12,921 bases of DNA from an uncultured Clostridia bacterium (lineage in GTDB: Bacteria; Bacillota; Clostridia; TANB77; CAG-508), in assembly GCA_944390615.1 (NCBI GenBank), contig CALXRJ010000032.1, positions 1-12,921 on the forward strand, given 5' to 3'. Below are positions 1-5,907 of this stretch, one piece after another. Position numbers and translations under genes: made by a program. Under the pieces are notes generated by a model, which was not told the DNA's origin, made no database searches, and saw only the letters and a program-made list of their open reading frames with translations. Position 1 is the first letter of the stretch; each line of letters starts with the position of its first letter.

Positions 1-804
1 GAAGCTGGTCTTACCTTTATTTTACCTTTTATTGATCGTGTTAGTTCAGTAGTTCTTTTAAAAGAGCTTACCATGGATATCCCACCACAAGGGGTTATTA
101 CCAAAGATAATGTTACCATTAATATAGATACAGTTGTGTTTTATCAAATCACAGACCCAGAAAAATCCGTTTATGAGATTGCTAATTTAAAGAAAGGTAT
201 TGAGTATTTGGCCATTACAACCATTCGTGATATTGTTGGTAAAATGGATTTAGATGAGACTTTTGGTTCTCGTGATAATATCAATTATCAACTTCGTTCT
301 ATCTTGGATGAAGCAACTGATAAATGGGGTTGTAAAATCAACCGAGTAGAAATAAAAGATATTAACCCCCCAGCAGATATCAGAGATGCCATGGAAAAAC
401 AAATGAATGCAGAACGTAATAAAAGAGCTTTAATTCTAGAAGCAGAAGCACAAAAACAATCTGACATAACTGTTGCAGAAGGTAAAAAACAAGCTGCTAT
501 CTTAGAAGCAGAAGCAGAAAGTGAAGCACAAATCAGAAGAGCAGCCGGTGAAGCTCAAGCAATAAAAGAAGTAGCTGATGCAAAAGCGAAAGAAATTGAA
601 ATGATTTATAGTGCTATGAAAAAAGCAGATCCGGATGAGACATTAGTTCAATTAAAATCATTAGAAGCTTTAGAGGAAGTTGCCAAAGGTGATGCTAACA
701 AAGTATTTATTCCATTTGAAGCAACCTCTGCTTTAGGTAGTTTAGGTGCTATTAAAGATGTTATGACAGACGATAAGCCTAAAAAGAAAAAAGATAAAGA
801 ATAA
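1..804 (+). CDS. SPFH/stomatin-prohibitin family membrane-scaffold protein, 5' truncated by window edge
   Basis: The reading frame is open from base 1, so the true start lies outside the window; the ATG at 73 is internal, because the codons before it read as SPFH sequence (LTFILPFIDRV, then KELTMDIPPQGVITKDNV). The 267 visible residues contain most of the SPFH (band 7) domain followed by a long Ala/Glu/Lys-rich helix (EAEAQKQSDITVAEGKKQAA, then further EAEAE repeats), as in the QmcA/paraslipin/stomatin branch. The N-terminal membrane anchor is missing here. Known members form ring-like oligomers on the membrane and organise membrane domains or regulate proteases such as FtsH. The end is a Lys-rich tail (KPKKKKDKE). 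A NfeD-type partner is common for this family, but none is visible downstream. It is the only + strand gene and converges on the minus-strand cluster. Family assignment is confident; the exact subfamily is not. Confidence 0.9.
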   Translation, partial: EAGLTFILPFIDRVSSVVLLKELTMDIPPQGVITKDNVTINIDTVVFYQITDPEKSVYEIANLKKGIEYLAITTIRDIVGKMDLDETFGSRDNINYQLRSILDEATDKWGCKINRVEIKDINPPADIRDAMEKQMNAERNKRALILEAEAQKQSDITVAEGKKQAAILEAEAESEAQIRRAAGEAQAIKEVADAKAKEIEMIYSAMKKADPDETLVQLKSLEALEEVAKGDANKVFIPFEATSALGSLGAIKDVMTDDKPKKKKDKE

Positions 805-809
805 AAAAT

Positions 810-850
810 AAATAGTAATGTTTTATAAATCTAATAAAACATTACTATTT
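810..850. terminator. Bidirectional intrinsic terminator between convergent genes
   Basis: A perfect 17-bp inverted repeat (810-826 with 834-850) encloses a 7-nt loop. It is followed by a T-run on the + strand (848-853), and preceded by an A-run (803-808) that gives a U-run on the minus transcript. It lies between the stop of the SPFH gene and the stop of the minus-strand membrane protein gene, so it can serve both. Confidence 0.9.
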
Positions 851-862
851 TTTATTTGTATG

Positions 863-1375
863 TTAAAATCTTCTACAACATCCTCTACCCCAATTTGTTC
901 TTCTACATCCACAATTATGATTATTTTCATTACTCTCTTCACTTTCAGAATTTAAACAATTGCTATTGACTGTTAATAAATCTTGACTATTCCCATTGTT
1001 GCATTGACAACTGATTCTAAGTAAGTCATTGTTATCATTATTTGAATTACTATTTTCGTTATTATTTTCCCAATTATTGAAGCAATTTCTCCATCTTGGG
1101 CATTGATTGCAATGTTCAAAAAATCTTTCACAAATCAATCTTATAATCCTTACAATAGCAGCAGTGATAAAGGCTATAATGGTATAAATAATAATCGCAA
1201 TTAATCCAACTGCTAAATCTGAAAGAACACCTGTTGCAAATAATACAAATAAAATGATTAAATAAACAGCAAAAAATGTAATCGCAACTAATATAGGAGA
1301 ATGTAATATTTTTTCTAATACAATGGCAAGAAGAATGGTGGCAAGTGGTAGAGCGAAAAATATTAGTAAACTCAT
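863..1375 (-). CDS. Small membrane protein with Asn-rich, Cys-rich cytoplasmic-type tail, function unknown
   Basis: The protein has 170 residues. The first 80 form three hydrophobic segments (about 3-20, 28-48 and 55-76) and somewhat resemble small Firmicutes membrane proteins of the YbeC/DUF2651 type; that resemblance is from memory and weak. From residue 82 the character changes: eleven Cys (82, 89, 92, 98, 123, 125, 140, 155, 157, 166, 167) sit in short pairs such as CNQC, CQC, CGC and CC, separated by Asn/Ser-rich low-complexity sequence (about 100-118 and 126-156) and ending in a basic Trp/Arg tail. Metal binding or disulfide linkage is possible but only inferred. A good Shine-Dalgarno (AGAAGGAGAT) lies just upstream of the ATG. 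It is the last gene of the minus-strand cluster, about 30 bases after the guanylate-kinase-like gene, and ends at the bidirectional hairpin. Confidence 0.75.
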   Translation of the reverse strand: MSLLIFFALPLATILLAIVLEKILHSPILVAITFFAVYLIILFVLFATGVLSDLAVGLIAIIIYTIIAFITAAIVRIIRLICERFFEHCNQCPRWRNCFNNWENNNENSNSNNDNNDLLRISCQCNNGNSQDLLTVNSNCLNSESEESNENNHNCGCRRTNWGRGCCRRF

Positions 1376-1405
1376 AATATATCTCCTTCTATTTTTTTAT
1401 ATATA

Positions 1406-1978
1406 TTATGAATCATTCTCCTTTTTTGTTAATATATTTTTCTTTACTAGTTGTATCATTCTCTCACAGGATTCTTCATTGTAATCATTATAAAAAACAA
1501 AATCGAACTGTTTTCGTAATTCTTCATTTTTTTGCATCGTTTTGATATGTCCTTCTATTTCTTGTAATCTTAAGTTTTCTGCTTCTTGACTCAAATTTCT
1601 TTTTTTTAATTCTTTTTTGGCTTGTTCTACATCTTTCGGTATAATATAAATAGAATAGACCTGTTTTCCTTTTTGTTTGAAATCTTTTATCCATTCATAA
1701 TGAAGTTCTGTAACACTGTTAATCTCTTTTTTTAAATATCTCTTACTATAACCATATTCTTCACCTAAAAACTCATAATAAGCAAACATTTCATTTTTTT
1801 CTACTAATTTTTTGAATTCTTCTTTTGTAACAAAATTCTTATCTTTTCCTTTTATTTCACCTTGCCTCTTTTTTCTTGTTGTATAAATTACCATATTTTC
1901 TAAGTTTGTATTTTGAATTAATAAATTTTTATAATATGATTTGCCACAACCAGTTATTCCAGATAATGTTATAATCAT
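1406..1978 (-). CDS. Guanylate kinase-like P-loop NMP kinase
   Basis: The protein has 190 residues, near normal length for guanylate kinase (ATP + GMP to ADP + GDP). A P-loop GITGCGKS lies at residues 7-14. A GMP-binding-type segment, YTTRKKRQGEIKG (about 32-44), is followed by a short segment that aligns with the usual (D)YFFVSREEF region (NFVTKEEF) and then EFLGEEYGYSK, matching the usual EVHGNYYGT region. The C-terminal FDFVFYND matches the usual YDYVVVND. The P-loop has Cys and Ser where true Gmk usually has GVGKGT, so this could be a divergent paralogue rather than the essential enzyme; the rest of the genome would decide. Its ATG overlaps the stop of the upstream Nudix gene (ATGA), suggesting translational coupling. 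Family assignment is good; substrate is inferred. Confidence 0.82.
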   Translation of the reverse strand: MIITLSGITGCGKSYYKNLLIQNTNLENMVIYTTRKKRQGEIKGKDKNFVTKEEFKKLVEKNEMFAYYEFLGEEYGYSKRYLKKEINSVTELHYEWIKDFKQKGKQVYSIYIIPKDVEQAKKELKKRNLSQEAENLRLQEIEGHIKTMQKNEELRKQFDFVFYNDYNEESCERMIQLVKKNILTKKENDS

Positions 1979-2619
1979 TGTTCCCTACCTTCTATTTTTT
2001 TATTTCCGTCCTCTTGTTTTTTACTAAATTTTTCTACTTCTTGAAAGATTTCTTCAAAATATGCTTCATTTCCTTGATATGGAAATTTGGTTTTTCCTTG
2101 TCTTATTATATCAAATCCTTCTTGCAATGGCACTTTTATGATATTTTTTACTTCTTCTTTTTGTAATTTTTTTGGTGATTTTAGATTTATTTTAGCAGCA
2201 TAAAATTGAATAAAAAATTTTCTGTCTTTGCCAAATACAAGTGGAACTTCTTTTTTTATTTTTTTAATTTTTTTGATTTTTTTCTTTTTAATTCCTAATT
2301 CTTCTTTTAGTTCTCTTTTAGGTGTTTTTTTTCCTTTTTCTTTATTATCTCTATGTCCTGAACATAAATCAATTGCCCCTGGTGTTAGGTTCGTTTTATC
2401 TGACCTTTGTTCTAATATTAATTCTCCATCTTTGGTAATCACAAATATGGCAATTCCTTTTAACCACAAATTTTGCATTTTTTCGTAACTACTTTTTATT
2501 TTTCCTACTTTATTTTTATTTTCATCATAGACATAATAATAAATTTCTTCTTCGTTTTGAGATTTTTTTGTTGTTTCTTCTTTTTTATAATTTCTTAAAT
2601 TCTTCTGAAATTCGTTCAT
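1975..2619 (-). CDS. Nudix hydrolase, isopentenyl-diphosphate-isomerase-like type
   Basis: The protein has 214 residues. A complete Nudix box (G-x5-E-x7-R-E-U-x-E-E-x-G-U) spans residues 88-110: G88, E94, R102, E103, E106, E107, G109. The preceding LEQRSDKTNLTPGAIDLCSG and the N-terminal YYYVYDENKNKVGK are typical of the Nudix branch that includes type I IPP isomerase and YfcD-like proteins. These proteins hydrolyse, or in the isomerase rearrange, diphosphate-linked substrates; the substrate here cannot be read from sequence. An unusual Lys/Ile run (about 110-123) follows the box. No clear Shine-Dalgarno precedes the ATG; the gene starts 12 bases after the truA stop, so it probably depends on read-through translation from truA. 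If so, its expression would depend on ribosomes getting past the two truA frameshifts. It overlaps the kinase-like gene by ATGA. Confidence 0.88.
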   Translation of the reverse strand: MNEFQKNLRNYKKEETTKKSQNEEEIYYYVYDENKNKVGKIKSSYEKMQNLWLKGIAIFVITKDGELILEQRSDKTNLTPGAIDLCSGHRDNKEKGKKTPKRELKEELGIKKKKIKKIKKIKKEVPLVFGKDRKFFIQFYAAKINLKSPKKLQKEEVKNIIKVPLQEGFDIIRQGKTKFPYQGNEAYFEEIFQEVEKFSKKQEDGNKKIEGREQ

Positions 2620-2631
2620 TGTTAGGCTATG

Positions 2632-3419
2632 CTAGCTTTTTTCCCTGCTAACTAAGCTTCCCCCCTTTCTGCTTTTTTGTTTATTCTCTACTTTTACTAA
2701 AAATAATCCATAAGGTGGCAGAGTTTTTCCAGCTTTTTCTCTTTTCCCTTCTAGTAAAATATTTTTAATTTCTTCTGGTTCTATTTTTCCGAGTCCTACC
2801 TCCACTAAAGTTCCTGAAATGATTCTTACCATATTATATAAAAATCCATTTCCGTGTAAGTTCTATTACAATTCTCTCATTTTCTCTCTCATAAACCTTT
2901 GCTTGAAAAATAGTTCTTACACTACTTTTTCTACTTGTTCCACTTGCTTTAAATGCCTTAAAATCATGTTCTCCCTCGAAATATTTGGCTGCTTGTTCCA
3001 TTTTCTTAACATCTAATTTTTGTGGAATATAATATTCTAAATTTCTATAGAGAGCTGATTCTGTTTGGGAATTATTGATTACATAACGATAGGTCTTTTT
3101 CTTACAACTTAATCTACTATGAAATTTTTCATCTACTTCTTCTGCTTTTACAATTCGAATTGTTTTTTTTAGTTTGGAGTTAATGGCAATTGCCATTTTT
3201 TCAATCGGAATATTAGAATTTGTTTTAAAATTAGCCACTTGCCCTAAGCTATGAACTCCGTGCATCTGTTCTTCCTGATGCATTTAATTCTACGATTTCT
3301 CCTGTTACTCCTTCAATTGCTTTTTCAATGGTTCCTTGTATATTTAATTTGGTTGGCTGTTTTTGCCAGCCATTATAATCTTTTCCATCATATTCTATGG
3401 TTAATTTGATATTTCGCAT
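2632..3419 (-). CDS. truA: tRNA pseudouridine(38-40) synthase TruA, interrupted by two +1 frameshifts at in-frame CGG
   Basis: TruA makes pseudouridine in the tRNA anticodon arm. The start is taken at 3419 (MRNIKLTIEYDG) because AAAGGAAG lies at the right distance; an upstream in-frame ATG at 3452 sits inside the dacA-truA hairpin. Frame 1 gives 53 residues up to the catalytic motif GRTDA (Asp52), frame 2 (3259-2855) gives 135 residues starting GVHSLGQ, and frame 3 (2853-2635) gives 73 residues starting GNGFLYNMVR. Each junction needs one C to be skipped (3260 and 2854), giving 261 aa, a normal TruA length with a short extra Lys/Arg-rich C-terminal tail. All three segments keep conserved TruA residues (YNGWQKQ, GRTDAGVH, YRYVI, DFKAF, NMVRIISGTL), so the gene does not look decayed. 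Read without shifting, the product stops after about 56 residues. Either programmed frameshifting or sequence error explains it; see findings. Confidence 0.85.
2852..2855 (-). other. truA: Candidate +1 frameshift site, truA junction 2 (CGG A)
   Basis: On the minus strand the text reads CTT ACA CGG AAA TGG, with an in-frame stop TAA six codons after CGG begins. Omitting the C at 2854 gives CTT ACA GGA AAT GGA, i.e. LTGNG followed by FLYNMVR, the conserved TruA sequence. Confidence 0.7.
3257..3260 (-). other. truA: Candidate +1 frameshift site, truA junction 1 (CGG A)
   Basis: On the minus strand the text reads GAT GCA CGG AGT TCA TAG. Omitting the C at 3260 gives GAT GCA GGA GTT CAT, restoring the catalytic motif GRTDAGVH exactly. 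The in-frame stop is the third codon after CGG. A purine-rich AGGAAGA lies about ten bases upstream. Confidence 0.72.
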
Positions 3420-3442
3420 AATGCTTCTTTCCTTTTTTGACG

Positions 3443-3474
3443 AAAAGACCAAATATTTTTATACTTGGTCTTTT
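3443..3474 (-). terminator. Hairpin at the dacA 3' end, possible terminator or attenuator before truA
   Basis: A perfect 10-bp inverted repeat (3443-3452 with 3465-3474; AAAAGACCAA pairing with TTGGTCTTTT), with a few more A-T pairs inside, covers the dacA stop codon. On the minus transcript the U-run is mostly inside the stem and is followed by CG, so termination may be only partial. Partial read-through into truA would be consistent with no separate promoter being visible for truA. Confidence 0.5.
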
Positions 3475-4367
3475 GTTTTCTTATTTTTAAAATTCGTGAT
3501 TTTTTCTTTTATGATTTCAACAAATCCCTTATTATTATTTTCTTTTTCAGGGAATCTTTTGGTTACAATATTGCTAATTAAGATTTTCTTTAATACTTCT
3601 TCTCTAACATCTGCAATCAAAGTTCCATCTTTTGCTACAGAAATTTTTCCTGTTTCTTCTGAAACAACCACTGCTATGGCATCTGATTCTTTTGAAATTC
3701 CGATTGCAGCTCTATGTCTGGTTCCTAGTTCTCTAGCAATATCTGTATCTCCAGCTAAGGGAAGCATACAGGCTGCTGCTGCGATTCTATTATCACTAAT
3801 GACAACTGCTCCATCGTGTAAAGGTGTATTGGGAACAAAGATATTAACTAACATTTGAGGAGATACTTCTGCATCAATTTCTACTCCTGTTGCTATAATA
3901 TCTTTTATTTTAATATCTCTTTCTATTACAATTAATGCCCCTGTTCTACTTTTTGAAAGTTCGGTGGCTGCAATGGCTATTTTATAAATATCCTCTTTCG
4001 TACGTGTTGCTATGTCTTTATCCATACCAAATAATTTGGTAAATTTATTGGTTCCTAGTTGCTCCAAAGCTCTTCTTATTTCTGGTTGGAAAATGATAAT
4101 TAAAAGGATAACTCCCCAATTCATAACAGCTGATAATATGTAGTTTAATACATTTAAATTTAACCATCCACTAAGCCAAGTTGCTATAACCAATAAGGCA
4201 ATTCCTTTTATCAATTGCCACGCTCTAGAATCTTTTACTATTTTTAATAAATTATAAGCTAAAAAGATGACTAGCGTTATATCTATGATAACTGTTATTA
4301 ATCGAAATGGATTTTGTTGATATAGCTGAATATAAGTTAGTATATTTTCTTTTATATCTCCTAACAT
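3459..4367 (-). CDS. dacA: Diadenylate cyclase CdaA/DacA (c-di-AMP synthase)
   Basis: The enzyme condenses two ATP into cyclic di-AMP at the membrane. The protein has 302 residues. Three membrane segments (about 22-41, 52-69 and 73-93) are followed by a short linker containing FQPEIRRALEQLG and the DAC catalytic domain with LHDGAVV (DGA at 185-187) and GTRHRAAIG (RHR at 217-219), both intact. A Lys-rich tail ends the protein. This is the CdaA architecture, not DisA or CdaS. Shine-Dalgarno GGGAGA precedes the ATG. In many Firmicutes cdaA is followed by ybbR/cdaR and glmM; here it is preceded by a 49-aa membrane peptide and followed by truA, so the usual regulator gene is absent locally. c-di-AMP controls potassium and osmolyte balance and cell-wall homeostasis in related bacteria. 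Confidence 0.96.
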   Translation of the reverse strand: MLGDIKENILTYIQLYQQNPFRLITVIIDITLVIFLAYNLLKIVKDSRAWQLIKGIALLVIATWLSGWLNLNVLNYILSAVMNWGVILLIIIFQPEIRRALEQLGTNKFTKLFGMDKDIATRTKEDIYKIAIAATELSKSRTGALIVIERDIKIKDIIATGVEIDAEVSPQMLVNIFVPNTPLHDGAVVISDNRIAAAACMLPLAGDTDIARELGTRHRAAIGISKESDAIAVVVSEETGKISVAKDGTLIADVREEVLKKILISNIVTKRFPEKENNNKGFVEIIKEKITNFKNKKTKDQV

Positions 4368-4392
4368 ATTTTATTCTCCCTTTTCGTTTATT

Positions 4393-4542
4393 TTAAGCAA
4401 CAAAATATGAATAAAAATAGTATACACAAGTTGCACATACAGATAAAATCATTAAAATAGCAAGTAGTCCTGCCATTATTTTTACAGCAAGTTGTCCTTT
4501 ATTTATTTTTAACTTATTAGTTTTTATTTTATTTTCTTTCAT
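4393..4542 (-). CDS. 49-aa single-span membrane peptide upstream of dacA
   Basis: This short ORF has a near-ideal Shine-Dalgarno (AGGAGG) 6 bases before its ATG and a strong candidate promoter about 33 bases upstream, so it looks translated. The product has a basic N-terminus (MKENKIKTNKLKINKGQ) followed by one hydrophobic span (about 19-47), with two Cys in the SVCATC stretch, ending YYFYSYFVA. The positive N-terminus suggests an N-in orientation. It ends 25 bases before the dacA start and is its only visible operon partner upstream. I do not recognise a family; short one-span proteins of this type (DUF4044-like) exist in Firmicutes, but that likeness is weak. A role in modulating the cyclase is only a guess from position. 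Confidence 0.7.
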   Translation of the reverse strand: MKENKIKTNKLKINKGQLAVKIMAGLLAILMILSVCATCVYYFYSYFVA

Positions 4543-4574
4543 ATTTTTCCTCCTGCAAATTTTTTTACAACAAT

Positions 4575-4602
4575 ATTATACCACTTTTTATATTTTTTGC
4601 AA
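4575..4602 (-). promoter_or_regulatory. Candidate sigma-A promoter for the membrane peptide-dacA(-truA) operon
   Basis: On the minus strand, TTGCAA (4602-4597) is followed after 16 bases by a perfect TATAAT (4580-4575) with an upstream TGG, i.e. an extended -10. It lies in the gap between the phosphorylase gene stop and the 49-aa peptide start. Confidence 0.75.
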
Positions 4603-4615
4603 TAGGTTTGACTTG

Positions 4616-5888
4616 TTAAGTTTTGGGAGAAATCTTGAAAATGTATTCTATTTTTTCGGTTGCCAAATCTGCTTTTTCTTTGTGATTGGCATATATGGTA
4701 GCGATGATATCATTTTGCATTACCTTATCTCCTACTTTTTTATTTAATACAATTCCAGCTGCCATATCAATTTTGTCTTCTTTTTTGACTCTTCCGGCAC
4801 CTAAATAACATGCCAATTTTCCAATTTCTTCTGCATTGATTTCTTGAATGGTACCTGATTTTTTGCTTGTTACTTCTATTTTGTATTTTGCTTGTTCAAA
4901 TTTTCCGGTATCTTCCAAATAGGAACTATCTCCTCCTTGATTTTGTACCATTTGCTTGAATTTTTGAAAGGCAGTTCCATTTTTTATGGTTTCTAACATT
5001 TTCATTTTGTTTTCTTCGATATTTTCACCATGACCTGCTAATTTTATCATTTGACTTCCAATTTCTAGTACAATGTTTTTTAAATCTTCTGGCATATGAT
5101 TCCCTTTTAAGAAATGAATGGCTTCTATCATTTCTAAGGTATTTCCTACAGCATATCCGATTGGTTCATCCATAGGAGTAAATACACTTTTTACTTCTAA
5201 GTTAGCAAGAGCTCCTAGTTTTTCCATTTTGTCTGCTAAAAGTTTGGCATCTTCTAAATTTTTCATAAAAGCCCCTTTTCCATAAGTGACTTCTAATACA
5301 ATTTTATTGGCTCCTGCTGCTATTTTTTTGCTCATGATACTAGATGCAATTAAGGGAATATTATCTACACAAGATATCGCATCTCTTAAGGCATATATCT
5401 TTTTGTCGGCTGGTGCAAGATTTGCGGTTTGACCAATCATGCTGATTCCAATTTTATGAACATATTCTTTAAATTGCTCCATATTGACATTTGTGTTATA
5501 GCCTGGTATTGCTTCTAGCTTATCTACTGTTCCGCCCTGTAAATCCTAGTCCTCTTCCCGACATTTTAGCAACTGGAATTCCAAGTGATGCAATCATGGG
5601 AAGTAATACAATTGATACTTTATCTCCAACTCCCCCTGTGCTATGCTTATCGACTACCGCTTCTCCAAATTCCGATAAGTCTAGAACTTCTCCGGAATGT
5701 GCCATACTAAAGGTAAGTTCATATAATTCTTGGTCTGTCATTCCTTGTATATAAATTGCCATAATTAGAGCTGCTGCCTGATAATCTGTGACTTCTCCTC
5801 TGGTATATCCTTGTACGAAAAAATCAATTTCTTCTTTACTTAAAACTCCTTTATCTCTTTTTTTAGCTATAATATCTAAAATATTCAT
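4616..5888 (-). CDS. pdp: Pyrimidine-nucleoside (thymidine) phosphorylase, interrupted by one +1 frameshift at in-frame CGG
   Basis: The enzyme splits thymidine, deoxyuridine or uridine with phosphate into base and (deoxy)ribose-1-phosphate for salvage. Part 1 (5888-5535, 118 aa) holds the N-terminal helical domain and the phosphate-binding KHSTGGVGDK (81-90), then KMSGRGLGFTG. Part 2 (5533-4619, 305 aa) begins GTVDKLEAIPGY after the shared Gly and carries IGQTANLAPADKK, SSIMSKK, the glycine-rich TYGKGAF and the C-terminal alpha/beta domain. Omitting the C at 5534 joins them at the highly conserved GFTGGT motif, giving 423 aa, close to the roughly 430 usual for the family. Without the shift, translation stops at TAA three codons after CGG. 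Both halves are well conserved, arguing against an old pseudogene. Shine-Dalgarno AAGGAG precedes the ATG. The gene starts 19 bases after rnhB. pdp versus deoA cannot be separated by eye. Confidence 0.88.
5531..5534 (-). other. pdp: Candidate +1 frameshift site in the phosphorylase gene (CGG A)
   Basis: On the minus strand the text reads TTT ACA GGG CGG AAC AGT AGA TAA. Omitting the C at 5534 gives TTT ACA GGG GGA ACA GTA GAT, i.e. FTGGTVD, the conserved family motif. An AGGA lies about nine bases upstream of CGG. Confidence 0.72.
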
Positions 5889-5907
5889 ACCTTTTGTCTC
5901 CTTTTTC

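Noticed and set aside
1978..2488. Phe/Leu-rich + strand ORFs opposite the Nudix gene
   Set aside because: They are antisense shadows of Lys-rich minus-strand coding sequence (AAA read as TTT), with no ribosome sites.
2632..3452. Treating the three truA reading frames as three separate small genes
   Set aside because: Joined with +1 shifts they align end to end as one TruA with no gap or overlap; the internal ATGs used as starts have no ribosome sites and fall inside conserved motifs.
3397..3858. + strand ORF of 153 codons opposite dacA
   Set aside because: It is antisense to conserved DAC-domain motifs and has no ribosome site.
2632..5888. Simple random sequencing error as the explanation for the frame breaks
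   Set aside because: Not excluded, but none is in a homopolymer, all three add the same base in the same context, and nearby TCCTGC/TCCTGT-like contexts on the + strand (for example near 5310, 4550 and 6433) are unaffected. Kept as the main alternative in the findings.
2632..5888. Ordinary pseudogene decay of truA and the phosphorylase gene
   Set aside because: All segments keep family motifs in their new frames, there are no other stops or deletions, and both genes keep normal total length.
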